A DNA stretch of 59,214 nucleotides from Helicobacter monodelphidis (GTDB taxonomy: Bacteria > Campylobacterota > Campylobacteria > Campylobacterales > Helicobacteraceae). Shown here one piece after another: positions 18,550-25,958 of the stretch. The number at the start of each line of letters is the position of its first letter. The stretch's first letter is position 1. Where the stretch lies: assembly GCF_003288845.1 (NCBI RefSeq), contig NZ_NHYN01000012.1, forward strand, positions 1 to 59,214. The letters run 5' to 3'. The notes below the pieces were generated by a model that was given only the letters and a program-made list of their open reading frames with translations, ran no database searches and was not told the DNA's origin. A program made the translations under genes and the position numbers.

Positions 18550-18987
18550 ATGGCAATAAGTGCTTTAGAGCTTGCAAAATACATCCTTAACAAATCAGAT
18601 AAGGAATTGAGTAATCTGGAATTACAAAAAACATTGTATTTTACAGAGCTTGATTATATAGAGAATTTTAATGAACATTTAATTGCAGATGATTTTGAGG
18701 CTTGGCAATATGGACCTGTTGTAAGGGAAGTTTATGGTGAATATCGCAATTATGGAGCTAATTCGATAGATAAGCCAGAAAAAGAAACTTTATTGGGACT
18801 TGATGAAAAAAAACTAGAAGTCATTAATCAATCCATTGAAAAATGCAATAAAAAGTCTTATTGGAAACTAGTCGAAGAAAGTCATAGAGATGGTGGTGCT
18901 TGGAAGAAAAGTTTTAAGGAAGGTAAAAAAGAAATAATAAGTAAAGCTTTAATTAAACAAGAAGCGAAAAATAATAATGGTTTCTAA
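18550..18987 (+). CDS. Panacea-domain (DUF4065/SocA-like) protein, probable antitoxin
   Basis: The 145-residue product looks like the Panacea/DUF4065 family: ALELAKYILNKSDKELSNLELQKTLYF at the N-terminus, then the typical EAWQYGPVVREVYGEYRNYG core. Panacea proteins neutralise very different toxins and are usually encoded directly beside them. I chose the ATG at 18550 because of the strong AGGAGG just upstream; a further in-frame ATG at 18517 lacks one. It overlaps the next gene by 11 bases, the tight coupling expected of a toxin–antitoxin pair. The family assignment is from recognised motifs only. Confidence 0.8.
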   Translation: MAISALELAKYILNKSDKELSNLELQKTLYFTELDYIENFNEHLIADDFEAWQYGPVVREVYGEYRNYGANSIDKPEKETLLGLDEKKLEVINQSIEKCNKKSYWKLVEESHRDGGAWKKSFKEGKKEIISKALIKQEAKNNNGF

Positions 18988-19723
18988 AGAAAAAGATAAA
19001 AAATTAGAAAAAATTGTTAGATTGTTATGTGAGGAGCAAAACCTATCTGACAAGCAAAATGGCATAATTAATGATCTTGTTGAAATTTATACGGGAGAGG
19101 ATAAGTATAGACATCAGTATTCAAAAATTACTACTATTATTCTATACTCAAAAGACAGAGAACAAAGCCTTATGACGCTTGCACAAAATATAAGAATGCT
19201 TGAGGATATTGTTGATGAAGAAGATAATGTTGATAAAAAATACAATGAAAGGTTAAAGGATATTAAACCTGAATTAAATAAACTTTATGATCACATTAAT
19301 CTTGAATGTATTAGACTGCAAGATTTTGATGGTAAAATAAGCGAGATTAAAGAGATGTCTAAAGATGTTGAGAGGGGATATAAGGATTTAAAAAATAATC
19401 TAGACAAACAACAAACGCAATATGTTACTATTTTGGGAATTTTTGCTTCTATTGTATTAGCTTTTGTGGGTGGATTAGTGTTTTCAACATCTGTTTTATC
19501 TAATATCGATAAAGCAAGCATTTATCGTTTAGTTTTTGTTATGGCTTTTATAGCTTTATTCTTTGGAAATATTTTATACGCTTTGTTTAATTTCCTGTCT
19601 AAAATAGTTTTTACTAAGAGTGATAGTGAAATTTGGGATAAGACACCTGTTTGTTGGTTTAATGCCATTATCTGTATAATAATAGTCTGTAACTTTATTG
19701 TATATATGTGCAATCATAGATAA
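18977..19723 (+). CDS. Coiled-coil membrane protein, candidate toxin partner of the Panacea protein
   Basis: I do not recognise a family. The 248-residue protein is a charged, helical cytoplasmic region (residues 1–145, including a likely coiled coil at 85–145) followed by three hydrophobic segments at about 148–168, 180–206 and 224–245. It starts inside the Panacea gene and the pair is flanked by type IIG tail remnants A and C, so the two genes form a discrete cassette. Membrane-acting toxins are known partners of Panacea antitoxins. I infer a toxin or abortive-infection effector; direct evidence is lacking. Confidence 0.6.
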   Translation: MVSKEKDKKLEKIVRLLCEEQNLSDKQNGIINDLVEIYTGEDKYRHQYSKITTIILYSKDREQSLMTLAQNIRMLEDIVDEEDNVDKKYNERLKDIKPELNKLYDHINLECIRLQDFDGKISEIKEMSKDVERGYKDLKNNLDKQQTQYVTILGIFASIVLAFVGGLVFSTSVLSNIDKASIYRLVFVMAFIALFFGNILYALFNFLSKIVFTKSDSEIWDKTPVCWFNAIICIIIVCNFIVYMCNHR

Positions 19724-19734
19724 CTAAACCTTTA

Positions 19735-19870
19735 AGCGATAAGATAAGTAGCTTTGGTAGAGAGAATCTTGGAAACTAGAGCTTAAAAATTCTGCCACTG
19801 ATACAAAAGAACTAGAATTTCGAATAGATTCTATGATATATCAACCCTATAAAAGGTAAAATATTAGAAT
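19735..19870 (+). pseudogene. Type IIG tail remnant C, heavily decayed
   Basis: The DNA can be aligned by eye with remnants A and B: GATAAGATAAGTAGCTTTGG resembles the DEIVALVERIL coding stretch, and GAATAGATTCTATGATATAT resembles the EIDSLVYK stretch. No frame is open throughout. With A and B it suggests repeated capture of cargo at the end of a type IIG gene. Confidence 0.5.
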
Positions 19871-19983
19871 CTTTAAAATCCCTATATTTCTAATCACTTC
19901 ATCAACACAATCTTTAGTAGATTCTAGGAGAATAAAATTTGCGATTAGAGTAGCAAAATTATTTCTAGTGTTAATAAAACTTA

Positions 19984-20181
19984 ATGGACAAAATCTCAGA
20001 TATCACTATCCCTCCAATTACCTTAAAGATTACGCCAAGCAAGACCTTTATGGGATATACCTTGACAATAATAGCTCCTCACAATAAAATACACTTCGAT
20101 ATTCCACAAAACCAAATTATCATACAAAAATTGACTATCTCACACATAATCTTATATAATCCCAAAAGTAAATTTATTTAG
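19984..20181 (+). CDS. Small hypothetical protein (doubtful)
   Basis: This is a 65-codon frame with no recognised family and a beta-rich look (alternating Ile/Thr). No ribosome site stands before the ATG. It lies in the cargo segment between remnants C and B, 7 bases before the next small frame, so the two might be one cassette. The rest of 19724–20188 shows only remnant C and no other convincing gene. Confidence 0.3.
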   Translation: MDKISDITIPPITLKITPSKTFMGYTLTIIAPHNKIHFDIPQNQIIIQKLTISHIILYNPKSKFI

Positions 20182-20188
20182 GATAAGG

Positions 20189-20530
20189 GTGATTGTGGAA
20201 AAATCTAGCATACTTGAGATAATGTCAATAGATACACAGAATCTTCTTGCATATCTCAAATCTTGTGAAAAATATGTGAGTAATCAAAATACTATTGATT
20301 TCAAGGAATTTCTAAAGTGGCTTAAGCAAAACTCTCCTGATAAAAAGATAGAACTCCGCATTACTCACGATAATCAAGGTAGAGAAGTAGAGATTGCTTG
20401 CACAGATACACCAATATATTTAAATTTTAATAAAATTAGTAATACAAAAATTAAAACTTTAGTGTTTAAAAATATCGAAATAGATGGGATAAAGATTCAA
20501 GGGTTTGGTGGAGAGAATATTAGAATCTAA
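20189..20530 (+). CDS. Small hypothetical protein, 3' end formed by type IIG remnant
   Basis: The 113-codon frame begins at a GTG (20189) with AAGGG nearby; an in-frame GTG follows at 20195. I do not recognise the protein. Its last nine residues (FGGENIRI and neighbours) are an out-of-frame reading of the type IIG tail remnant that begins near 20499, so the natural 3' end was probably lost or replaced by recombination. It could be a truncated gene. Confidence 0.4.
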   Translation: MIVEKSSILEIMSIDTQNLLAYLKSCEKYVSNQNTIDFKEFLKWLKQNSPDKKIELRITHDNQGREVEIACTDTPIYLNFNKISNTKIKTLVFKNIEIDGIKIQGFGGENIRI

Positions 20531-20644
20531 GGCAAAGATTCTAACTTTAATACAAATATGTTAGAATCTGAGATTGATACTTTAGTGTATAAACTCTACA
20601 ATCTCACAGATGAGGAAATTAAAGTTATTGAGGGTAAAGGATAA
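20499..20644 (+). pseudogene. Type IIG tail remnant B
   Basis: It starts LVERILESKA, suffers a one-base deletion near 20535 relative to remnant A, then continues LESEIDTLVYKLYNLTDEE to a TAA at 20642. Twenty-seven bases (20504–20530) are identical to remnant A. The next gene starts 5 bases after its stop. Confidence 0.7.
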
Positions 20645-20648
20645 ATCT

Positions 20649-21395
20649 ATGGAAAATAATACACTAACCATAAAAATAGATAGCGATCAACTTAAAATAG
20701 ACAATCTTTTTCAAGCTTTAAAAAGCATCGAGGAAGGAATACAAAAAGAATCCTATACAGAAACTGAAATCTATATCAAAGAAGTTCGCAAGGGTTCTAT
20801 TATTATCGAGCTTATTCAAGTTATTTTAGCAGGTAGTCTGCCTTTTGCTGAAAATGCTAATAGTATTATTTCTTTTATTGAAAAAATAAATAAATATAAA
20901 ACAATGCTTTTGTCTTCCAATAAAGAACGGATAATCCAAGAGAAAGATATTGATAAATCTGCAATAAAAGAACTGGATACAATAGCAAATGCTATATCAA
21001 ATAATCCTAATGCAAATATTCAAATTAATACTTTTAATAATTGTAGCTTTAGTTTAGACTCACAAGAATCAACACAAATACAGAAAAATAGCCAACAATA
21101 TCTATCTGATAGCCATTCTAATGAAGATAAGTCTCGCAGTCAAATTGTATCAAATGCTTTAATATCTTTTGTTCAAACAAATACAAAATCCAAAAAAGCC
21201 GATAAAGCGATATGTGAAAAAATATCTAAAAAAGAAGTAAAAACTTTTATTGAGAATACCGAAGTAAAGAAAAATATCTTAAAGAATCCCTATAAATATA
21301 ATTTTATTGTTGATTTGGAGGTTCAATATAAAGACAACAAGCCCACACTTTATACCATTTTACAATTAAAAGAAAAATTTGAAAATGATGATTAA
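20649..21395 (+). CDS. Hypothetical protein, island cargo
   Basis: The 248-residue product is of no family I can name. The first 70 residues (YIKEVRKGSIIIELIQVILAG) look like a compact alpha/beta domain with one hydrophobic stretch. A Ser/Gln/Asn-rich linker follows (about 125–165), then a basic C-terminal domain ending in beta-strand-like repeats. I chose the ATG at 20649, preceded by AAAGGA; an upstream frame from 20610 only reads the type IIG remnant. Its position after the remnant and before a recombinase fragment suggests a captured accessory or defence gene. Confidence 0.55.
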   Translation: MENNTLTIKIDSDQLKIDNLFQALKSIEEGIQKESYTETEIYIKEVRKGSIIIELIQVILAGSLPFAENANSIISFIEKINKYKTMLLSSNKERIIQEKDIDKSAIKELDTIANAISNNPNANIQINTFNNCSFSLDSQESTQIQKNSQQYLSDSHSNEDKSRSQIVSNALISFVQTNTKSKKADKAICEKISKKEVKTFIENTEVKKNILKNPYKYNFIVDLEVQYKDNKPTLYTILQLKEKFENDD

Positions 21396-21487
21396 GTGTA
21401 AACTTAAATTATTAAAGGAAAAATATAAAACAGCAAAAATAATAAAATATAAAGTTAAACTTATTGGAGATTTGATAAATATTGATT

Positions 21488-21509
21488 AAGGCGAATCCCA
21501 CGCAAAAAT
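21488..21509 (+). repeat. 22-bp copy of recombinase-gene sequence
   Basis: Bases 21488–21509 are identical to 18177–18198 inside the serine recombinase gene, where they encode part of the segment before the helix-turn-helix. The surrounding sequence does not match. It may be a recombination footprint or the end of a deleted second recombinase copy. Confidence 0.7.
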
Positions 21510-21568
21510 CATATTCTATAAAAGATTTTGCTATCATTGCAAGATAAAAATATCATTTGAAGGCGGGT

Positions 21569-21919
21569 ATGGACAATCAACAATACCTCATCATCATCAA
21601 GGGTGAGGACAAAACAAGCGAGATTATAAGCTACGCATTTCAAGGCGAAAAAGTCGAAATTACTTATCCAAATAAAACATATCTCTATGCGAAAAACAAT
21701 GTCGAGATTTTTACCAATCCGCTTGATTTGGGCGATAAGATAAGCTTAAAGCAAGGGGATTTGCTCTGTGTGCAACAAGCCCTCAAATTTGATACCTATA
21801 TCAAAATCTTTTTTGACAATGGCACGGAGGAGATTATCCCCTCAAGTGCGCTTCAAGCAAGTTCAGATTCTCACGCAAAACCCCATATAATCCTATTTCT
21901 AAGCTCTCTTACACTCTAA
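21569..21919 (+). pseudogene. N-terminal fragment resembling a superfamily I helicase-like protein
   Basis: The frame starts MDNQQYLIIIKGEDKTSEI and continues with the pattern NKTYLYAKNNVEIFTNP. As I recall it, this pattern opens large AAA/superfamily I helicase-like proteins in Firmicutes and Campylobacterota. Only about 115 residues remain and no Walker motif is present, so I read it as a truncated gene left at a recombination junction. An independent small protein is possible. Confidence 0.4.
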
Positions 21920-21930
21920 GGAGCTTTATA

Positions 21931-21945
21931 TTTTATGATATAATT
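21931..21945 (+). promoter_or_regulatory. Extended -10 promoter of the type IIB operon
   Basis: TTTTATGATATAATT contains an extended -10 (TGATATAAT), 37 bases before the ATG at 21982. The same 15 bases occur at 25478–25492 upstream of the rhodanese/Dnd operon. Confidence 0.6.
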
Positions 21946-21981
21946 TATCTTGAATTTCACACTTTAATATTTGAGTATGTT

Positions 21982-23943
21982 ATGGCAAAAAAAGAAATAA
22001 AAACAGATTTGTGGGTATATGAGCTTTTAAAGGAGGCTAATATTAATTTAAGTCCGCAAGGCAGTGATATAAAAGAACTTAGCGAAGCTTTAAGCAAAGC
22101 TTCCAAAAAAGGCACAGGAGGAGTGGGTTACCCCGAATATGTGGGCGTGGTGAAAGATTTTGTAATCGTGATTGAGGATAAAGCGAGTGTGGATAAGCAC
22201 ATAAAGCACGATGAAAACAATCTCATCTCACAAAAGCAAAAAGATATAGAAAATTATGCGTTAAATGGGGCTTTATGGTATGCAAAAGCAATTATTAAAC
22301 ATCAAACTTCGTATAAAAAAGTCTTTGCTATTGCTGTGAGTGGTAACGAGAAAAACCATAGAATCACTCCCTTATTTATTGATGATGGTGCATTTATTAG
22401 AGAGCCTTTAGAAGATATAGAAACTTTTATGCTTTTAAATGAGAAAAATATAGACGAGTATTACAAACGAGAAGTTTTAAAAGAAGATTCGCCAAAACAA
22501 AAAACCAAAGAAGAAATAGAAAAAATCGCTACAAGATTACACGAAGATTTAAGAAATTATGGAGCATTAGACGATAGAAATAAGCCTTTGGTTGTCGCTG
22601 GAATCTTATTAGCCCTTGATGAGATGAAAGCACAAAATTTAACATTAGAGCATCTCAATAATGATACAATTAACACCGATGGCAATAAGATTTATGGATT
22701 AATTGAATCCAATCTCAAACGCTCTAGTCTCTCTCCTCAAGTCAAATTTGACAAGGTTCTTACTCAATTTTCTGTCATAAAAGATACAAAAAAGATAAAT
22801 GAAATATGCGAAATAACCGATAAAAAAGGTTCGAAAATTAATTCGACACCCTTAAAATATTATGCAAAAACTATTAAAGAAGAAATTTTTGACTCTATTC
22901 ATATCATAAAAAATTCTTATGATTATTTAGGAGTGTTTTATAGCGAATTTATGCGTTTTAGTGGCGGAGATGGACAGACTTTAGGAATTGTTTTAACCCC
23001 TACGCACATTACAGAATTATTTTGTGATTTAGTTGATTTAAAGATGAGTGACAGAGTGCTTGACCCTTATTGCGGGACAGCTGGATTCTTAATCACCGCT
23101 ATGGATTATATGCTTCTTAAGACAGATAAAGAAGAGCAAAAAAGACAAATCAAACAAAATCAGCTTTTTGGTTTTGAGCTTCAATCTTTTATGTTTGCAG
23201 TCGCTACGACAAATATGGTTTTGCGAGGAGATGGTAAAAGCAATCTAAATGATGAGGATTTTTTAAAACAAAATCCCTTAAAACTCCAAGAAAACTTTAT
23301 GGCAAATGTTGGCTTTATGAATCCTCCTTATTCTCAAGGTAAAATTGACAAAAGACTAACAGAAATCGCATTTACAGAACATTTATGTGATTCTATACTT
23401 AAGGGTGGTAAAGTAGTTGTCATCGTCCCTCAATCAGCAATGACAGGGAAAAGCAAAGAAGAAAAGGCTATTAAAGAAAATATATTAAAACATCACACTT
23501 TAGAAGGGGTTATTACGCTTAATAAAAACACTTTCTATGGGGTAGGGACAAATCCTTGTATCGCAGTTTTTACCACAGGCTTACCCCATGATAAAGAGAA
23601 AATTTGCAAATTTATCAACTTTGAAGATGATGGTTTTGAGGTGCAAAAACATAGGGGCTTGGTAGAGACTATCCACGCAAAAGATAAAAAAGCTCATTTG
23701 CTCGATATTTGGTTTGAGAGAAAAGAAGCCCCTTCAAAATTCTGCGTAAAAACAACCATAGAATCTGATGATGAATGGCTGCATAGTTTTTATTATTTTA
23801 ATGATGAGATTCCAAGTCAAAGTGATTTTGAAAAGACAATGGCTGATTATCTCACATTTGAGTTTAATATGATAACGCATGGCAGAGGGTATTTATTTGG
23901 ACTTGATGAGAATAAAAATAAGATAGAGGCTAAAAATGAGTGA
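21982..23943 (+). CDS. BcgI-like type IIB restriction-modification subunit (nuclease + adenine methyltransferase)
   Basis: The 653-residue product combines an N-terminal PD-(D/E)XK-type nuclease region (GYPEYVGVVKD followed by VIVIEDKAS, with the ExK at about 65–67) and a gamma-class N6-adenine methyltransferase. The methylase has motif I DPYCGTAGFL near residue 361 and motif IV NPPY near 447. This fused layout with a separate specificity gene downstream is that of the BcgI A subunit (637 residues), whose complex cuts on both sides of its site. It overlaps the specificity gene by 8 bases. All key motifs are intact, so the subunit itself is probably functional, but the partner gene is split. 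Confidence 0.85.
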   Translation: MAKKEIKTDLWVYELLKEANINLSPQGSDIKELSEALSKASKKGTGGVGYPEYVGVVKDFVIVIEDKASVDKHIKHDENNLISQKQKDIENYALNGALWYAKAIIKHQTSYKKVFAIAVSGNEKNHRITPLFIDDGAFIREPLEDIETFMLLNEKNIDEYYKREVLKEDSPKQKTKEEIEKIATRLHEDLRNYGALDDRNKPLVVAGILLALDEMKAQNLTLEHLNNDTINTDGNKIYGLIESNLKRSSLSPQVKFDKVLTQFSVIKDTKKINEICEITDKKGSKINSTPLKYYAKTIKEEIFDSIHIIKNSYDYLGVFYSEFMRFSGGDGQTLGIVLTPTHITELFCDLVDLKMSDRVLDPYCGTAGFLITAMDYMLLKTDKEEQKRQIKQNQLFGFELQSFMFAVATTNMVLRGDGKSNLNDEDFLKQNPLKLQENFMANVGFMNPPYSQGKIDKRLTEIAFTEHLCDSILKGGKVVVIVPQSAMTGKSKEEKAIKENILKHHTLEGVITLNKNTFYGVGTNPCIAVFTTGLPHDKEKICKFINFEDDGFEVQKHRGLVETIHAKDKKAHLLDIWFERKEAPSKFCVKTTIESDDEWLHSFYYFNDEIPSQSDFEKTMADYLTFEFNMITHGRGYLFGLDENKNKIEAKNE

Positions 23944-25053
23944 AAAGCTAAGTTTAGATTCTGTAGAATGGGGAGAATTTGTAATAGGGGAGATTTTTGA
24001 GGTTACTTCAACTTTAAGTGGTATTGATAAAAATAAACTAAATGGCAAGGAAGGTAAAATCCCATATATTACAAGAACAGATAAACAAAATGGCATAGAT
24101 AGTTTCATTGATACCCAAGAATTATATACTAGAAATGATGGGAATGTGATTACCATTGGGCTTGATACACAAACAGCTTTTTATCAAAATAACTATTTTT
24201 ATACAGGACAAAATATACAAATTTTGTTTAATAAAAAACTCAATAAATATAATGCTATATTTATTTTACGAAATCTTAAAGTGTTTATGACAAAATTTAA
24301 TTGGGGTGGCAATGGAGCAACTCTTACTAGACTAAAACGAGGCAAAATTTTGCTTCCAAAAACTACCGATAATAAACCCCATTGGGAATTTATGGAAAGC
24401 TATATGAGACAAATCGAGCAAAAACATCTAAAAACTATCATTGCTTATTATCACTCTAAAATTGATTCAGATTCTAATGGGGGGGGTAATAACCTTTGAT
24501 TTAGAAGAATACAAAACATTTTGTGATAATTTTAGAACTCATAACAGCCTCCATACTTGCAAATGGAGAGAATTTTATTTTGATGAAATTTTTACCAAGA
24601 TTCAAAGAGGTAAAAGGCTAATAAAAGCAAATCAAACTCAAGGTAAAACCCCTTATGTCTCATCGAGTGCTATAAATAATGGAATTGATAATTTTATAGA
24701 TAATGATAGTGGGGTTCGTAAATTTCAAAATTGTATTAGCATAGCAAATAGTGGTAGTGTGGGAAGTGCATTTTTTCATCATTATACATTTATTGCAAGC
24801 GACCATATCACAAAGCTTGAAAATAAACAATTCAGTAAGTTATGTTTATCTTTTTCTTGTGCCACTTATTCATCGTTTGAGTGAGAAATATAGCTTTAAT
24901 CGTGAGATAAATGATAAAAGAATTAAAAGAGAGAAACTTATATTACCCATAGATTCTAAAGGTAATCCTGATTGGAAATTTATGGAATCTTATATGAAAA
25001 ATGTAGAAAAACAACAATTAGAAAAGTATTTACAATATTTGAAATTAAAATAA
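23936..25053 (+). pseudogene. BcgI B-like specificity subunit, split at a G8 tract and by a second frameshift
   Basis: Two half-subunits with the HsdS-like pattern are visible. The first runs from VEWGEFVIGEIFEV to the G8 tract at 24479–24486. The second runs from CKWREFYFDEIFTKI to about 25053. At G8 the first half reads GGGNNL-stop; a G7 tract would continue in frame as GGVITFDLEEY. A second break lies near 24840, where removing one T would join FSK to YVYLFLVPLIHRLSEKYS. Each half ends in a matching segment (HWEFMESYMRQIEQ and DWKFMESYMKNVEK), the usual internal repeat of specificity subunits. Without both corrections only the first recognition half is made. Confidence 0.75.
24479..24486 (+). 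repeat. G8 tract in the specificity gene
   Basis: Eight G bases lie at the junction of the two half-subunits. Loss of one G restores the frame into the second half. Poly-G tracts in restriction-modification genes are classical slippage sites in Helicobacter and Campylobacter. Confidence 0.8.
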
Positions 25054-25538
25054 TTTTTGATACAAAATGTTTAGATTCTATCTTTGAGAAATATAACGCA
25101 CCCTTGCTCCGCCTTAGCACGATAGGGAGCAATGAAGAAGTGATGATAGAATCTAAAATCAGAGAGGAGTTAAGGAAACCTCATGATAGCACAATATCCA
25201 ATTCGTCACACTAAAGCAAATGCGAAGTATCCAAAAAAGACAATGTAGATTCTAAAACTATGGATTCTTCAGTCGTTACACTTCTTCAGAATGACAAAAA
25301 ATATTTTAAAATGAGAGGTGCATCAATAAATAAAAATATACTAGATTGTGCTTTGTAGAACTTCACGGAAACTTTATTATTGATAATAAATTCAGTATAG
25401 AATCTCAATGAAACAAGCATACCAAACAAATGACTAAATTATAATTCCATAAAAAGCATAAAAAGAGCTTTTTCTATTTTTATGATATAATTCAACTTTT
25501 TAAGTAAATAGTATTGAATATAAATTTTAGGGATTTTT
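25054..25538. other. Intergenic region between the type IIB and Dnd operons
   Basis: These 485 bases contain no convincing gene. A frame open to 25214 continues from the previous region without start or family. Around 25262–25295 a GATTCTTCAG...TTCTTCAGAATGAC pattern resembles short dispersed intergenic repeats known from many Helicobacter genomes. The end holds the Dnd promoter. Confidence 0.5.
25478..25492 (+). promoter_or_regulatory. Extended -10 promoter of the rhodanese/Dnd operon
   Basis: TTTTATGATATAATT is the same 15 bases as at 21931–21945. It lies 47 bases before the rhodanese ATG at 25539, with TTAGGG as a weak ribosome site. Confidence 0.6.
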
Positions 25539-25958
25539 ATGAGTGCAAAAAGTGTAAGGCAATTAGCTTTAGAGGAATTTCGCAACAATCAAGATAGCTT
25601 TTGCATTATCGATATTCGTGGGAAACAAGCCTTTCACGCAACACATTTACGAGATTCTATCAATCTGCAGACTTTGGAGGAGATTTTGGATTTTCTATGC
25701 TCTTCGCAAGTTACAAAACCACTTTTACTTATCTGCTTTAGTAGTGCAAAAGCTAAACAAATAGCTTTAAAACTTACAAAATCTCTTTCAAATATATCCG
25801 CAACAATCTATCAGGGAAGTGTGTATTATCTCAATGCGGGGATTATGGAGGTTGCTGATAACGGGATTCCTATCACAGAATCACAAGCAAATCCTTACTC
25901 AAACACCATTACTATGGGGGGGGGGGGCGACTACCTCCTTTGGTCGCCCATACCATAG
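25539..25958 (+). CDS. Rhodanese-domain protein, potential N-terminal part of a rhodanese–DndC fusion
   Basis: Residues 1 to about 110 form a rhodanese-like domain: SFCIIDIRGKQAFHATHL, then the active-site Cys in LLLICFSSAKAK, then SATIYQGSVYYLNAGIM. Rhodaneses carry a persulfide and hand sulfur to acceptors. In the present sequence the frame runs through the G12 tract and ends 30 bases later as GGGGDYLLWSPIP. With G13 or G10 it continues GGGGRLPPLVAHTIEDIKSK into the DndC frame with no intervening stop. I infer a sulfur-donating domain for DNA phosphorothioation that is switched on and off by slippage. As it stands, the domain ends before DndC. Confidence 0.75.
   Translation: MSAKSVRQLALEEFRNNQDSFCIIDIRGKQAFHATHLRDSINLQTLEEILDFLCSSQVTKPLLLICFSSAKAKQIALKLTKSLSNISATIYQGSVYYLNAGIMEVADNGIPITESQANPYSNTITMGGGGDYLLWSPIP
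25916..25927 (+). repeat. G12 tract between rhodanese and DndC frames
   Basis: Twelve G bases, the longest homopolymer I noticed in the window. The upstream frame is 0 and the DndC frame is 2 (modulo 3), so +1 or -2 bases fuses them. At G11 the rhodanese frame instead ends after GATTSFGRPYHRGY. Confidence 0.9.

Noticed and set aside
19861-19983. Minus-strand open stretch of about 40 codons (helical-looking) between remnant C and the 65-codon frame
   Set aside because: No start, no ribosome site and a stop soon after; probably decayed DNA.
25054-25214. Possible remnant of dndB or another gene before the rhodanese gene
   Set aside because: The frame has no start and I could not match it to DndB or any family.
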